64,000 nucleotides of DNA from Entrophospora sp. SA101 (GCA_958430865.1 CAUDNR010000335.1:1-64000), one strand, 5' to 3'. Positions 33,749-45,300 are shown, counted from the first letter of the stretch. The notes: a model not told the origin generated them from the sequence alone. A program made the numbers and translations.

Positions 33749-36642
33749 CTACAATTTTTCTAATTCATTTATTTTTTCACATAAATGATTAGTCTCAGCT
33801 ACATAATCAATTTCTGAAATAGCCACCAAGTTATTGTTTACAACAGTCTTCTCCTACAAAATAAAATGATCCCACTTATATTTATATTTATTTATTTATA
33901 TAATTATTATAATAATTGCTATAGTATTTAATACTTACATTAAAAGTTTTTAGCTGAGTACAAACTTTAAATATGTAAGACTCCCACAATTGATTTTTTA
34001 TATGATTTTCATAACCATAAGGATCAAAATCCTAATAAAATGTATATATATATATATATATATTAGAAAATTAAAAATATTAATTAATGAATAGAAAAAA
34101 ATATGATATAAATAAACAATTACTCTAAGTTTACGGAAATCATCAGCAGGCATGCCCAGAATTAATGCAGCTGTTTCATCAAAACAATTCATCCATGCAC
34201 TATCTGAATGATCAGTTATACGAATTGGTAAAATATATCTATAACAAACAAACAAAACAAACAACATCAATAAATATTAATATTTAAAAAAAATTTTCCA
34301 TTAGCAAGTAACATTATACCTGTAGGTTGGAGTCTCAAATGATTTTGAACATCTATCACAACTCCAATTATTGCCACTTCCAAATACTTTCTTTTTGCAA
34401 GAACTGCATGAAGGATAAATAAGTTCTTTGCCTTTATTATGTATGTAAGCAACAGTAGCCCTAACAGTGAAATAGTCAGGCTTGGAAATAAATATATAGA
34501 TGAAGTTAAAGCTAGATGCATAAAAACAATAAACACATATATAAATTCATGTAAAACTATTACTTTTTCTTTACGTCCTAAAGTTTTATCAGATTTAATT
34601 TCTTCTAATGACTTTTGAGCCTCTTTTATGTTGATTGATCGACTTAATGAATTGAATTCTAACTGAGATCCACCTGTACTATACCTAAAAACAATAATAT
34701 GAACACATTTTTAATTAATTTAAAAATTATTATATATAATCAATCAATTCATTAGCCAATCAATAAATTAATAATCAGTAATACCATTCTGATAACTCAG
34801 TTGCTTCTGGTAATGAAGGATTTGTAATCAGGACAGTGCTGTTTGTTGTTGATAAACCTTTACCTGAGGGGATAAAAATAATTAATCACTTGTAAATAAA
34901 TAAAGATATGGTACATGTATAAAATATTATTAAAGATTTTGAACCTCTAAAATCACTAACACGAGCAGATTTAATAATAATTACTGAGCCAATAGTACAA
35001 TCCAAATTATCAATGAGATTCCTCCATATTGTCACCGTAATCTCATAACCACTTTTATCGACTATATCAATTTCTTGTTTTCGAAGCTACAAATAATTTA
35101 ACACCAAAATAAAAGAAAATAAATCAATTGATGAACTTTCAAAAATTAACAAAAGAAACTTTTTAACAAAATATATATATTAAAGATAAATACTGTTTTT
35201 TGATCATTTTTTGTTGAAACATCAAGGATTTCATGAATATATCTAACAACACCAATAACATCTATTAAAATAATATGTATAATATTAATAAAAAAATAAA
35301 AAAATAAAAAACCATTATTAGAAATCACAATTACCAATATGAGTGTCTTTATCAATGCTAAGCAGTTTTTCAAATGTCACAAATTTGAAACTCAATTCAC
35401 TATCCAAGGAATCAGTATCAGTGCACTATAAAAGAAAAAGGAAAAAGATTTTTTTAAAAAATTAATGTTATGGGGTGTAAAAACCTATGTTTACATACCA
35501 GTCTAACTTCACTGCTATTTTCAAAGTGTAATTCATATTTATGACCTTGATAAATTGGATTTTTGTTTAGAGCTACTTTCAACTTGGTCATATAATATGC
35601 CTATTTGAAATTAAATAATTAATAATTGATATGTATTATTAATAAAAAGGGTAATTGAATGAAAATTTATACTTTGTTCTCCTTGAGTAGTTCATAAAAT
35701 TTATCCACACAAAATGTAAATGCTGTAGCTCTGATCTCTCCCTAATTAGATTAATTGTTAGTAATTGGAGAGGAATGATGGTAATAATAAATGAGTTTCT
35801 AATATCCTGATGAATAATTGAATTAAAATTGTAACTCGTACTGATTTATCCATTAAAGTAACATTGAAAAGTTTTCCTTGTCCACGATTGTTAGACCACT
35901 GTTTAATATCTGATTTATATACTACAAATGCTTTAATAGTGAAACTGAACAAATAATAAATAATAAAATATATAATTTTAATGAAGCCATAAAATTAATG
36001 TTCTCAAAAAATAATTTAATATACATACTGAGTATTAAGGGGATTTATTTGCTTGATTTCTAATATAGCTGAAGAAGGCACTGGTCTACTAAAATCACTT
36101 TAATTTTAAAAATTTTAAGCAAAAAAAAGATTATTATACCAAAATTTATTGATCAATACCTATTATTATTATTATTATTATTGTTGTTGTTATTATTGTT
36201 ATTATTATTATTAGTTTGGCTTTGGAAGGAAGGGTTAGCAGGAAAGTTATAAGGATGTGGTGGGTTCTGTTGTGGCATCTGTGATTGAAATGGTTGTGGT
36301 GCAATGTTTTGAGAGAATTGGGATGTTTGTGGTGCATAGTTTTGTTGTAGTTGCTGGGGAGGTAAAGCTTGTGAGTACTGTCGAGGAGGCAACATTTGAA
36401 AGTATTCAATGAGCCGTTCCGCGCCATATTTTCGTCTCATCTCCTCCAGGACGCTCACGTCGTTCTCTTCTATAATTATAGTTCTGTTGTATGTGAAATC
36501 AAAATTATGTGAATTTGAAATTAACATGTGAACTAGAGTGACAACAAGTGGCGGGCGATGACCACCATCCTTAAAACACTTACCCAGAGAAATCAGCTAT
36601 TTGCTTTTCTTTGGTTCTTTTGTTGTTACTTCTTGATGACAT
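33749..36642 (-). CDS. Replication protein A large subunit-like (RPA1/RFA1 family), multi-exon
   Basis: A minus-strand gene with about ten exons, ATG 36642, TAG 33749-33751. The first exon ([20 protein letters not shown]) is spliced at GTAAGT to [21 protein letters not shown] Gln/Pro/Asn-rich linker follows. Then come DBD-A ([39 protein letters not shown]), DBD-B ([50 protein letters not shown] then WRNLID) and DBD-C with its zinc ribbon [10 protein letters not shown]...CDRCSKSF and [20 protein letters not shown]. Splice sites keep frame where checked. The usual N-terminal RPA70N protein-interaction domain is absent. Single-stranded-DNA binding in the nucleus is expected; it may be a paralogue rather than the essential subunit. 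It is flanked on both sides by UGA-code element DNA. Confidence 0.88.
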
Positions 36643-37039
36643 AGTTTATTGTTATGAAAAAAAAAAGTTTGTCATATGATTGACACGTACACTAATTATT
36701 TATCCTTGGTTTTTTTTTTGGTAGGACAGACGCGAATTGATTTTTTTTTTTCTTGGAAAAACAATTTATTTTCTGACAGAGTCCAAGGTGACAAAACGTG
36801 AACGTTGTTGTTTAGTTTGGCTTGGTTTGGGTCTCCTAAAGAAGAAGTGTTAATAACTAACCAGAGGTACTTTTTTTTACTTGTATTGATTGATATTTTT
36901 ATTTTGGTTATTATAAACATTTTAATTGGAAATCAAAACATGGGAGCAGATCTTGTTGGGTAATTACAAGATTTTCATTGATAATATTGATAATATTTTG
37001 TTTTTCATAATCAATAATATTAATAATAACATTATTATT
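36643..37039. other. RPA1-like upstream region
   Basis: Likely promoter region of the RPA1-like gene. Long T runs and ATT repeats, no distinct factor site recognised. Confidence 0.3.
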
Positions 37040-37510
37040 ATTATAATTGCAAGATGTCAAGGCAGCACATTGTTGAATATGAAACATTTCGATATGCAAC
37101 ATTTGATTACAGGAAATTGGCAGGTGTTGAAGCACACACGCTACCTTGAACACATTACAGTCATTCTCGTCTTCCTCGTGCACACAAGGCTAATCTGACC
37201 AAGATTATCCCGATGATACAACAATGCTACCGAATTCCAGGGGGGGGTAACATGGCCCTGGAATTTACTGAGAATGCATCAATTGTCAATGACGCTTTCA
37301 CTAATCTTTCCAGATCAGAGATGGCTGCTGGCATGCTAGCCGAAAAGTCGCCTGCAATGATCCTACTCTAGGGTAAGGATGGCTCTGTGACCAAGTTGCA
37401 ACTCTGCTGATGAATATTAAGAGAATCTGCAGCTCGTTTCAAGCTCCAGGAGGTCACAATTCAGAGCAGGGTTGGTGGCCCTGAAATTGCATTTGGACCC
37501 TGATGTTAAG
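37040..37510 (+). pseudogene. Decayed gene fragment, higher GC
   Basis: Composition shifts to near-balanced GC. Plus-strand frames read EYETFRYATFDYRKLAGVEA (37066 on), a stop, then after a frame change LTKIIPMIQQCYRIPGGGNM, ALEFTENASIVNDAFTNLSR and SEMAAGMLAEKSPAMILL before TAG, followed by GKDGSVTKLQLC. Two frame changes and several stops show it is dead. Family not recognised; probably a dispersed repeat gene or processed copy. Confidence 0.45.
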
Positions 37511-38129
37511 AGGAAAGTTGTAAAATAGTGTTTATTTTGTATAATCATTTTCATAAATGCTCTGTTTTTTTTGATATAACCAATTTATAATTTTGGGTAG
37601 GGGACTAGGTGGGCTTTTGCCCAATCAGTCCTCTGTCCTGTAGGTTAAAATTATCACACAATTATATACATCTTTGTCAGCAATATGGCCAACAAGAAAA
37701 AAGGGTTCGGATTTTGGTATGTTTTGTTTAATCATTTTCCCAAATTTTCTGCTTCTCTTTAATTTTTATCTGACCAACTGAATTTGTTATTTTAGTAAAT
37801 GGGGGTAGGGTTGTTGGTGAGTAGGCATGCCACTGACAAGACAGGGGATGCCTTTGGGATATACCAGCCAAACTCATAGAAAGGGATCTTTTGTCCAGAC
37901 TTAGGGTCACATGGATGTTAAGCACAGAAAATGTACACTATCAATGTATATTTTTTTCAACAAAATAAACATTTAAATAATTAATTGTTAAATATTAATA
38001 CTTTTCTTTTCATAAAAATTACAGCAACCCTCCAGAGTTGCAGAATTTTCAAGCCAGTCTTAACACCAACTTTGTACTGGAAGGGTATAACACAAAGTAA
38101 TCATCACATGAATGTCAACTCATCAGCAA
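37511..38129. other. Repeat-like, no gene
   Basis: Contains a GC-richer block GGGACTAGGTGGGCTTTTGC (37600) that looks like the 3' part of a dispersed repeat, then AT-rich sequence. No supported frame. Confidence 0.3.
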
Positions 38130-38310
38130 ACAATGCTCCATATGGTAACAGCCCAGCCTGGCCTGAGGGGAAGATAAGGGAATGTTTTGTCCAAAGCCTT
38201 CCAACATGTGGGGTGCTTCAACTGTGGAGAAAACTCCATGGTGCTGAAGCGTGTGAAAGCACCTGACTGCATGTTTGTGACAGGAAATTTCAATTAAATC
38301 TGACACCTGT
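38130..38310 (+). pseudogene. Fragment of a dispersed decayed gene family (copy 1)
   Basis: CCAACATGTGGGGTGCTTCA, then GGAGAAAACTCCATGG, GAAGCGTGTGAAAG and TGCATGTTTGTGACAGGAAA match, with scattered differences, the minus-strand segment at 48800-48930. In one frame both end in a CMFV-x-GNF-x stop. Stops and frame changes break both copies. The unit is unidentified. Confidence 0.45.
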
Positions 38311-39085
38311 AATTAACATCAGATTTATTATTCATAAGGAACCATGATTGATAATCAGGAAAAGTAATTTATTATTGTGAATCCCAGAGATCTGGGTAGA
38401 CACGCATTATTAAAAGTTTCATTTATGCATGGCCTTGGTGTTATTACTACTTGGGTGATGCAATTGTTTGTTATGTCAATTATAGCATCAAATGTATTGA
38501 ATAATAATCATGACCATCATGAATATTTGATGGATGGAGGCATTCAGATACAAGGAAATGATAAGTAGCTAAGTCATGTTTGCTTTATTAAAGATATATA
38601 TAATTATATTTAAAAAGTAATTATTCCACTCTTGCAATGAAAGGTATTATTCTGAAATCATTTGTTTATTTAGCATTAATGATTGAATCAATCACACAGG
38701 TGGTAGTCAATTTAAATGGCATTCATTTTTTTAAATGAAATGATATTATTTTAAATGTATAAAATTTTTTTAAAAGATGTTTTTATAATAATGATTTTTA
38801 ATATTGTAAATCTTTTTTGATAAATCTAAATTATTATTAATATTAATAAAAAAATCAGAAACATGAAATTTTTGCACATAATTATTTTTCATGGGGCCAA
38901 TTGACCAAATTTTTCAATTTCTCTTCATAAATTATTGAACAACCATATTTTTTAAATCATTTACTTAAACCTATTCCACTGATTCATCTAAGATTTAATT
39001 CCATTCATATACTTCAATTTTAAACCAATTATAAAAAAACTTACAAAGTGAACATAAAATTATATATATAGGGATAAGTGTATAT
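38311..39085. other. Intergenic, left flank of transposase copy 2
   Basis: A 63-codon frame at 38377-38568 (MNPRDLGRHALLKVSFMHGL...) lacks support. No copy of the GGGGCAT terminus is present before the transposase start, apart from a short ACAAAGTGAACAT match at 39043-39055. Confidence 0.35.
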
Positions 39086-40857
39086 ATGAAAAATAATAAT
39101 AAATATAATGGTTCTAATGAATATCAAAAAGCAATTGATTTTTTAGAAAAAGGTTGTGATTGTGGTTGCTTTTCCAGAATTCCCAAAGAACAATTTGCAG
39201 AATTAAGGGAATCCTTTCAGGCTCTCACTAAACCAGAACAAGACATTTTTTTAATGGCCCAGATTAAAGCAATGGATGGTGGATCAATAAGCACTAGCAG
39301 ACGCCTTAAAAAGAAAACTAGATCCAATAAAAAGACTTTCTATCACTGAAATCACAATACATTACTTTGTCAAGAAACTTATCTCAATATGTTAGGAATT
39401 GGTAGAACTAATTTTGAAAATATTAGAAATCATCTGATAAACAATGGTCTTTTACCAAGAATTCATGGTAATATTAAAAGAATGCCTCAATGGAAAACTA
39501 AAATGGTGATTGACAAAGGTGTTGCTGAAATTGTAAAGAATTTTCTGGAAAATTATGCAGAAGTCCATGGATTACCAAGTCCAGGAAGAAGTATCAACAG
39601 AATAACTCAATCAATTGTATTCTTACCAACTGAAATGAGTTATAAATCAGTGCACAGAGATTTTTTAGCTAGTCTAGAAAAAGATAGCAAGTTGAAATTA
39701 TTAAAATATGATGTTTTCAGAAAATTATGATATCAATTGACACCAGAAATTCAAATTATGAGTCCCAGGACTGATTTGTGTGATACTTGTCAGCATTTTA
39801 GAGATGTTTTACATTATAATGCTCACCAAGAAGGAGAAGCTAAAGAATTACTCAAAAGATTTAAAGAACATCTATCTAAGGCAAGATTAGAAAGAAATTA
39901 TTATAATAAAAACACCAAATTAGCAGAAGAACAAAGAAAACTAGTTGACCAAAATTATTTTCAAGGTAAATCACAATATTGCAGCATTGATTCTACTACT
40001 CATTATAGTTATGATTGAGCCCAAAATGTCTGTGTACCCCATTCAGATCAACAAGTAAGTAAAATCTATTACCTTAGTCCATGTAAAGTTCATTTATTTG
40101 GTGTTCAAGATGAAGCAGTAAGGGAACAAATCAATTATGTTCTTAATGAAAATGAATTATAGGAAAAGGGCCCAATGGCACACTTAGCATGATTTTTGAT
40201 GGAATTAAAAAATTGAATAAAGGTGAAAAGCATTTAAAGATTACTTGTGATAATGCTAGAGGACAAAATAAAGATAATGTAACAATTTGGTTTTACTTGT
40301 ATTTAATAATTTGTGGTTATTATGAAAGTGTTGAATTAAATTTCATGATTCCTGGGCACACCAAATTCAAATGTGATGGTAGTTTTGGATTGATTAAAAA
40401 ACTTTATAGAAAAACAAGAGTAGATTGTGTAGATCATCTGGTTGATGTGGTGAAAAGATCTAGTCCAGCAGGATTGAATAAAGCACAATGTTATGAAGAT
40501 GGAAAAGGTTTTCAATACTTAGATATTAAAGTAATTTTGGGAATTTATTTTAAGAAATTACCAAGTATACAGAAATACCAACATTTTCTTTTTGAAGCAT
40601 CTAATCTTGGTACAGTAAAAGTTCAAGAAGTTGCTAATGGACCTTTTGTTGAGTTAAATTTATTGAAAACCAAGAAAGCAGATATCTTTGAAGAAATTAG
40701 AGCTTTATCTATTTTAGTGATAACAACACCTCCTTTGGATTACAAAAGGCAAGAATATCTTTACCAGAATATTCATCTATTTGTTAGAGATGAATTCAAA
40801 GATATTACTTGCCCAAACCAATCTATACTGGCAATGAATAAATATTTAGGATAAAAT
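39086..40857 (+). pseudogene. RNase-H-like transposase in UGA=Trp code (copy 2, one frameshift)
   Basis: About 588 residues. The frame is open from ATG 39086 except for UGA at 39347, 39728 and 40016, and a single-base deletion near 40158 (NENE then IGKGPNGTLSMIFDG). The N-terminus has a CDCGCF motif and a helix-turn-helix-like segment (LGIGRTNFENIRNHLINNGL). The middle reads PRTDLCDTCQHFRDVLHYN, then SIDSTTHYSYD-W-AQNV. The catalytic part reads KITCDNARGQNKD and FMIPGHTKFKCDGSFGLIKK. These blocks match, from memory, the DUF7869-type transposase-like proteins common in eukaryotic transposons, where the aligned positions LWRQ and FDFAQQ are aromatic, supporting UGA as Trp. It heads the gene order transposase, coiled-coil, zinc finger, terminal module. 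Confidence 0.75.
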
Positions 40858-40970
40858 CACCTCTAATGACTTCATCACTTGTTAATTTATCATCACTGTC
40901 ATTAAGTTTAATAAGTTTAATCTTTGTTAGCTTTTCCCACCTTTAAAGTAAAAAAGTACTAAAATAATTT

Positions 40971-41010
40971 ATATACTTAATATGCCCTTATGAAAAGGAT
41001 ATAAGTATAT
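40971..41010. terminator. Conserved palindrome between transposase and coiled-coil gene (copy 2)
   Basis: ATATACTTA (40971-40979) is perfectly complementary to TAAGTATAT (41002-41010), with an inner CCTT/AAGG. It lies in the intergenic gap before ATG 41036. The corresponding gap in copy 3 carries a different but positionally equivalent 10/10 palindrome, so the structure is maintained. Terminator or regulatory hairpin by position; inference. Confidence 0.45.
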
Positions 41011-41035
41011 TAAAAGAATAAAAAAAAGCTAAACC

Positions 41036-41807
41036 ATGGTAAACATCATAGAAACACAACAAAAAGCAGATAAAGAATTGCTAAACAAAATTGAAGATTT
41101 AGAAAAGCAACTAATTGAAAAAGAAGAAAACCTTAAACTAACAATTTGAAATGCAGTTGACAATGCTGTTAAAGAATATAATGTTTTAACTTTAAAAACC
41201 TTACAAAGATTTACTTGACCTGAAAATGGTCGAGTAAATTATCCAGAAAGGAATTTAACTGAATTTGGAAAAGTAGTTTTCAATGATGAATTCACTCCTG
41301 AGAATGTTATTGAAAGTTTTGCTAATAAAGCATGATATCATGAGCATTTTTTTGAACTTTATTTTAAAAAAGGAATTAGAAGAAAAGAATGCTATTTTAG
41401 AAAAAGAAAATGCTGAGTTAGAGAAAACTAATCAAGAGTTAAAAGAAAAACAAGAGGAATTGGAAGCAAGAGTAGAAGAATTAGATGATGAAGTGTGAAT
41501 GGAGTGAGAAGAGGCTGAAAAAGCACTAAATAAAGCTATGGAATGGAGAAAATGACAAATATTTGAAACTGTGTTGAAGCATGATGCTGCAATGGGCAAA
41601 CTTCAAGACCGAATAAATTTATTGGAAAATAATTTGTTGGCTAAAGATCAAAAAATAAATTGAAGAGATTATTTAGAAAGCAAAGAATTACCAGCTTTAC
41701 CAAAACAACAAAAAGAAAACAGATTACACAGGCTCAAAAAATTAGTAATCAGAGTAAAAGAAAAGATTAAGAAGTTCCAAACTTTCATTGTTCAGAAAAG
41801 TGAGTAA
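41036..41807 (+). pseudogene. Coiled-coil protein, UGA=Trp code (copy 2, one frameshift)
   Basis: Starts MVNIIETQQKADKELLNKIE, closely matching the intact gene at 45301. Seven in-frame UGA codons are read as Trp (for example KLTI-W-NAVDN, RFT-W-PENGR, ANKA-W-YHEHF). A frameshift near 41370, in an A-rich run, breaks it. After that the frame gives a long Glu/Lys coiled coil (EKENAELEKTNQELKEKQEE) and ends near LKKLVIRVKEKIKKFQT at TAA 41805-41807. It lies 6 bp upstream of the zinc-finger gene, an operon-like spacing. Function unknown. Confidence 0.65.
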
Positions 41808-41813
41808 TTTAAT

Positions 41814-42394
41814 ATGAGATTAGAATATAGAGTTCTAGAAATAACCCAGGGAGATGAGCAAGAGTGTATCTTCTGTTTTCTAGATTTTGATGGCCCAACT
41901 CTCCTTAATTTTGATACTGCTCCTGCTACTCATCAAATGGTGGCTCATAATACTCCTGATGGTTATTCTGACATTGTCTTTATCTGTGGTGAATGTAAAA
42001 ACGATTATGATAATAATACACTTCCATGATGTGAGAAATGTGGTAGGTTAAAAAGGAATAGAAACAGATGTTTTTGTAGTCATTTAAAAGCTAAACCAAC
42101 TAAACCATTTTCTGACAAAGAACTACTTTCACAAGCTTTCAGTTTTTGCCTAGAAAATAAAACTAGAGAACTAGAAAAAGAGTTATCAATTACCAAAGAA
42201 GACTTAAAAATTGAAAGAGAAGAAGTAGCCAAATTTCAAGAAAAATCTGAAGAGTGAAGTAAAAAACAGAAACAAGAGTTATAGATAAGATAAAAAGTTT
42301 AGAAGAAAACAGGAAATTAAAAGATCAACAGAATGGTCAACTAACTGCTCAAATTGAAGTCAAGGAGACTAAAGATGATCTTGATTGAAAATAA
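41814..42394 (+). pseudogene. Zinc-finger plus coiled-coil protein, UGA=Trp code (copy 2, frameshifted)
   Basis: Starts MRLEYRVLEITQGDEQECIF. Cys pairs CIFC, CGEC and CEKC...CFC suggest two zinc-binding sites within the first 95 residues, followed by a coiled coil (ENKTRELEKELSITKEDLKI). UGA codons at 42027, 42255 and 42386 are read as Trp. TAG at 42282 comes from a small deletion; the next frame continues to TAA 42392-42394 and matches the end of the copy-3 gene (GQLTAQIEVK). Homologous throughout to 46322-46981. DNA or nucleic-acid binding is a guess. Confidence 0.6.
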
Positions 42395-42473
42395 AAAAGT
42401 AATTGAGGAAATTTCCCTCTGTATAAATTGAAATTCATTCCAACCATCAAAGAAAATGGTATTTATTTTCCTT

Positions 42474-42728
42474 TTAAAGATTTTTGCTTTTTATTAGGTA
42501 ATAATGCATTATCATGATGCTTTCTTTTCCAACAATTATTATTTTTCTTTCTTCTTGGTAAATTTCATAAGTAATCCTTTCTTTTCTTAGATAAGCTTCC
42601 AATGTCTGAGTATCATTTATTTTAAAAACATAAGGAGCAATTTTTTCACCTTGTTCTTTCTTCAAAATACTTCTGATAGTACTATAATTCTTGGGTTCCA
42701 TGGTAGACCTAATGTAAATGAGTTTCAT
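42474..42728 (-). pseudogene. Small terminal-module protein (copy 2, frameshifted tail)
   Basis: Starts MKLIYIRSTMEPKNYSTIRS and reads inward from the terminal repeat. It matches the 88-aa version through EERKI, then shifts frame so the basic tail (RKRKHHDD...) is replaced by IIIVGKESIMIMHYY. At DNA level the lost tail is still recognisable. Confidence 0.6.
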
Positions 42729-42892
42729 ATCAACTATTTTTATGCAGGGGTCAGTTCTATATCAACCAAAATATAAAATGGGTCATTATAAAACTGTTAA
42801 TTATAATTGCATTAAAGATGACTAAATTTTGATCCCTGAAATTCTTGATAATACCAATGTTCACTTTGTCTGATTTTGTTGCAGCATGCCCC
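42729..42892 (-). repeat. Terminal repeat of element copy 2 (right end)
   Basis: A 164-bp terminus, inverted relative to 28132-28295 and the same length. Read on the minus strand it begins GGGGCATGCTGCAACAAAAT. Together with the left end at 28132 it bounds a 14,761-bp segment that contains the fungal RPA1-like gene. Confidence 0.85.
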
Positions 42893-43030
42893 ATATATAA
42901 TAAAAAATGATAATAATAATTTTGACCAATTGTAGAATTGATTACTACCCCTGAATTATAAATTTGTCAAATAAAATTATTATAATATTAATATATAAAT
43001 GCAATATAATTTTGAAGAAAAAAAATTTTT

Positions 43031-43981
43031 TTGAACAATAAAAATATTATGGAACCAATAACAAATAATTATACAACAGTTGCGGCCTCTAATGAACAAG
43101 CATTTTCACAACATGGAACTTCATCAGAATCCTCAATGTTTAAAAATAATAACGACAACAATAACAATAACGGTAATGGTGATTCAGCAGCACAAAAGAT
43201 AACTGCAGTAGAAGATTCCATTGATTCTTCATCAGCAACAATAAACATTGATGAAAATAATCTTGAAACTGTTGAAGAGGATCCATTTCTATTGGTTTCA
43301 CTTAGAAAAACTGCCACACCTACTAGACCTAAATGTGTCAATATATTATATTTATTTGCCATACTTGATTTATCTCTGGTAACTTTATATATGATCTATT
43401 CACTTATTAAACATAATGGTGATCTAAAATCATATCAATGGGGCCTAGTAATATTATGTTTCATTAGATTTATAACAGTTATGTGCATTGCATCATCAAA
43501 CAAGATAAGAGAATTACGTTCGATATTGGCAGGTGTATGCTGTGTAAGTGATGTTAATTCATGAATATATTATATAATTAATTTATTAATTTAATAATTT
43601 TTTTAACAATAATTTTTTCTTTTTGAACAGTTTTCTTCATTGTATATAATATTTAAGGTAAATTATTTAATCCAATTGAAGAAGAACTTGGGAACAATGC
43701 AAATCATATTTTTGATTTTATCGTTTGCATTAAGCCAAATACACTGGATTGCCTATGTTATTGTAACAACTGACAGTAAGCGTAGGGCTGAATTGTTAAA
43801 ATATAATAATATATATTTTGAAGAAGATGTCAATGTCGTTAATGACAACAATGACAATATTAATAATGGGGGTGACAACAACAACGACAACGACAACAAT
43901 GATGTTGATAACAATGAAACGGAAAATTTAACCAAACCACAACCTTCTTATGGTTCAATTAAAAATGTCAATTTAAATTAA
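43031..43981 (+). CDS. Four-helix membrane protein, one intron, function unknown
   Basis: Two exons: 43031-43543, intron 43544-43630 (GTAAGT...GAACAG), 43631-43981, giving about 287 residues. Residues 1-90 are Asn/Ser-rich and cytosolic-looking. Four membrane helices follow: VNILYLFAILDLSLVTLYMI, WGLVILCFIRFITVMCIA, SILAGVCC joined across the intron to FSSLYIIFKV, and MQIIFLILSFALSQIHWIAY. The C-terminus is Asp/Asn-rich and ends with a tyrosine motif PQPSYGSIKNV, reminiscent of sorting motifs in vacuolar membrane proteins. It uses TGG for Trp. Splicing shows it is a fungal nuclear gene; it lies 138 bp from the terminus of element copy 2. Alternative start at ATG 43049. No family recognised. 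Confidence 0.75.
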
Positions 43982-45199
43982 ATCCATGTGCTTTTGTAAT
44001 ATTAAAATATGGAATAACGCAGGCTGTACAATAGACAAGTTTACGTGTTCGTATAATCACTGTAATTGTGCATTTGAGATTCAAGGAGTGTGCTGTACAC
44101 AATTTTCGTGCACATAATGTATTAACGATCAATTTTATTAATTATAAATTTCAGGAAATGTATAACATGTAAATATCTTTTTAATTTTTTTAATTATTTA
44201 ATAAATTATTTATTTAATTACAAACAAAACAAAAAAGAATTTTTACGTAAATATTACTACCATTAGCGAAATTTTACCATCAATCCCATTTTCTTTTCAA
44301 CTAACTAATGAGACAACTTAGGTCCACATGTAAAGTCCTTGACTATTTAAATCACCATTAATAATCATTAATAAAATTTTAACCTGGTCATTTTTCTTTA
44401 TCAATGATATTTCATATAGTTTGTCTATAATAAAATTTATTCCATAGTAAATTTATCTACTTGATTAGATGGTAAAGATTATGTGATAATGACGAATCAC
44501 AATCAAAATTGATTTCTTTAGATTTTTTGATTCTATCATAAAATAAAAGTACATTATAATTGTTCTTTATTGACAAAACCGTCATGATTATCGATATAAA
44601 TGGTAATGACAATGATGGTGAGTAGTATAATAAATAAAGGTTGTTTGAGTTGGTAGGGAAGAAGATTCTTTGTTGTATCATCTAAAGGTTATACTCAAAA
44701 TGATAGATAATATTATCATATATAACAGTAAGAACACTCTCAATTTCAAAATCTTTTTATCCATGCATCGAAAAATTATTTTTGAAGAAAATTTATATTA
44801 CAAAATCAAGGTATTTATTAACTTTACTTATATGTAAGGTTTTCTGTTACTATACAATCTTTCCCCAATTCTAATTTTGTAATATTTGTAAATTTACTAC
44901 ACAAAATACTTTATCATCATCATTTTATCAATTATTCTTTCCCTTTTCCCTTGTAAAGATATAATACATAATTGATTGATTTAAAGAGAAAGTGTAGTTG
45001 TAATTAATTAATTAATTAATAATTTTTATCTGAACACAAATGTAACTAAGAAAAATAAAGAAATTCAATGAATCTATAATTTAATCAAAGATATTTATTT
45101 GTATTACTTTAAAATAGTTATTATTGCAGTCAGGATTATTACCAAATTTGGAAATCGAATCTAGAAAAATTGGAACTCCTTTGTCGATCAATTCATATG
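43982..45199. other. Intergenic up to the assembly gap
   Basis: AT-rich, no supported gene. Short AATT tandem repeats near 45002-45020. The sequence stops abruptly at the N run. Confidence 0.4.
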
Positions 45200-45209
45200 N
45201 NNNNNNNNN
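45200..45209. other. Assembly gap (10 N)
   Basis: Ten undetermined bases. To the left is fungal intergenic sequence, to the right is the interior of element copy 3, already past its transposase position. The join is a scaffolding inference, not read sequence. Confidence 0.99.
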
Positions 45210-45244
45210 TAGAAAATTTAAAAATAAACTAATAAAATAATTAT

Positions 45245-45285
45245 ATACTTAATAATGCTTTTATAAAAAGAAAGATATTAAGTAT
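45245..45285. terminator. Conserved palindrome upstream of coiled-coil gene (copy 3)
   Basis: ATACTTAATA (45245-45254) is perfectly complementary to TATTAAGTAT (45276-45285), at the same place relative to the following ATG as the palindrome at 40971-41010. Loop sequence and lengths differ, so the pairing is conserved better than the sequence between. Confidence 0.45.
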
Positions 45286-45300
45286 TCATTAACAAAAATC

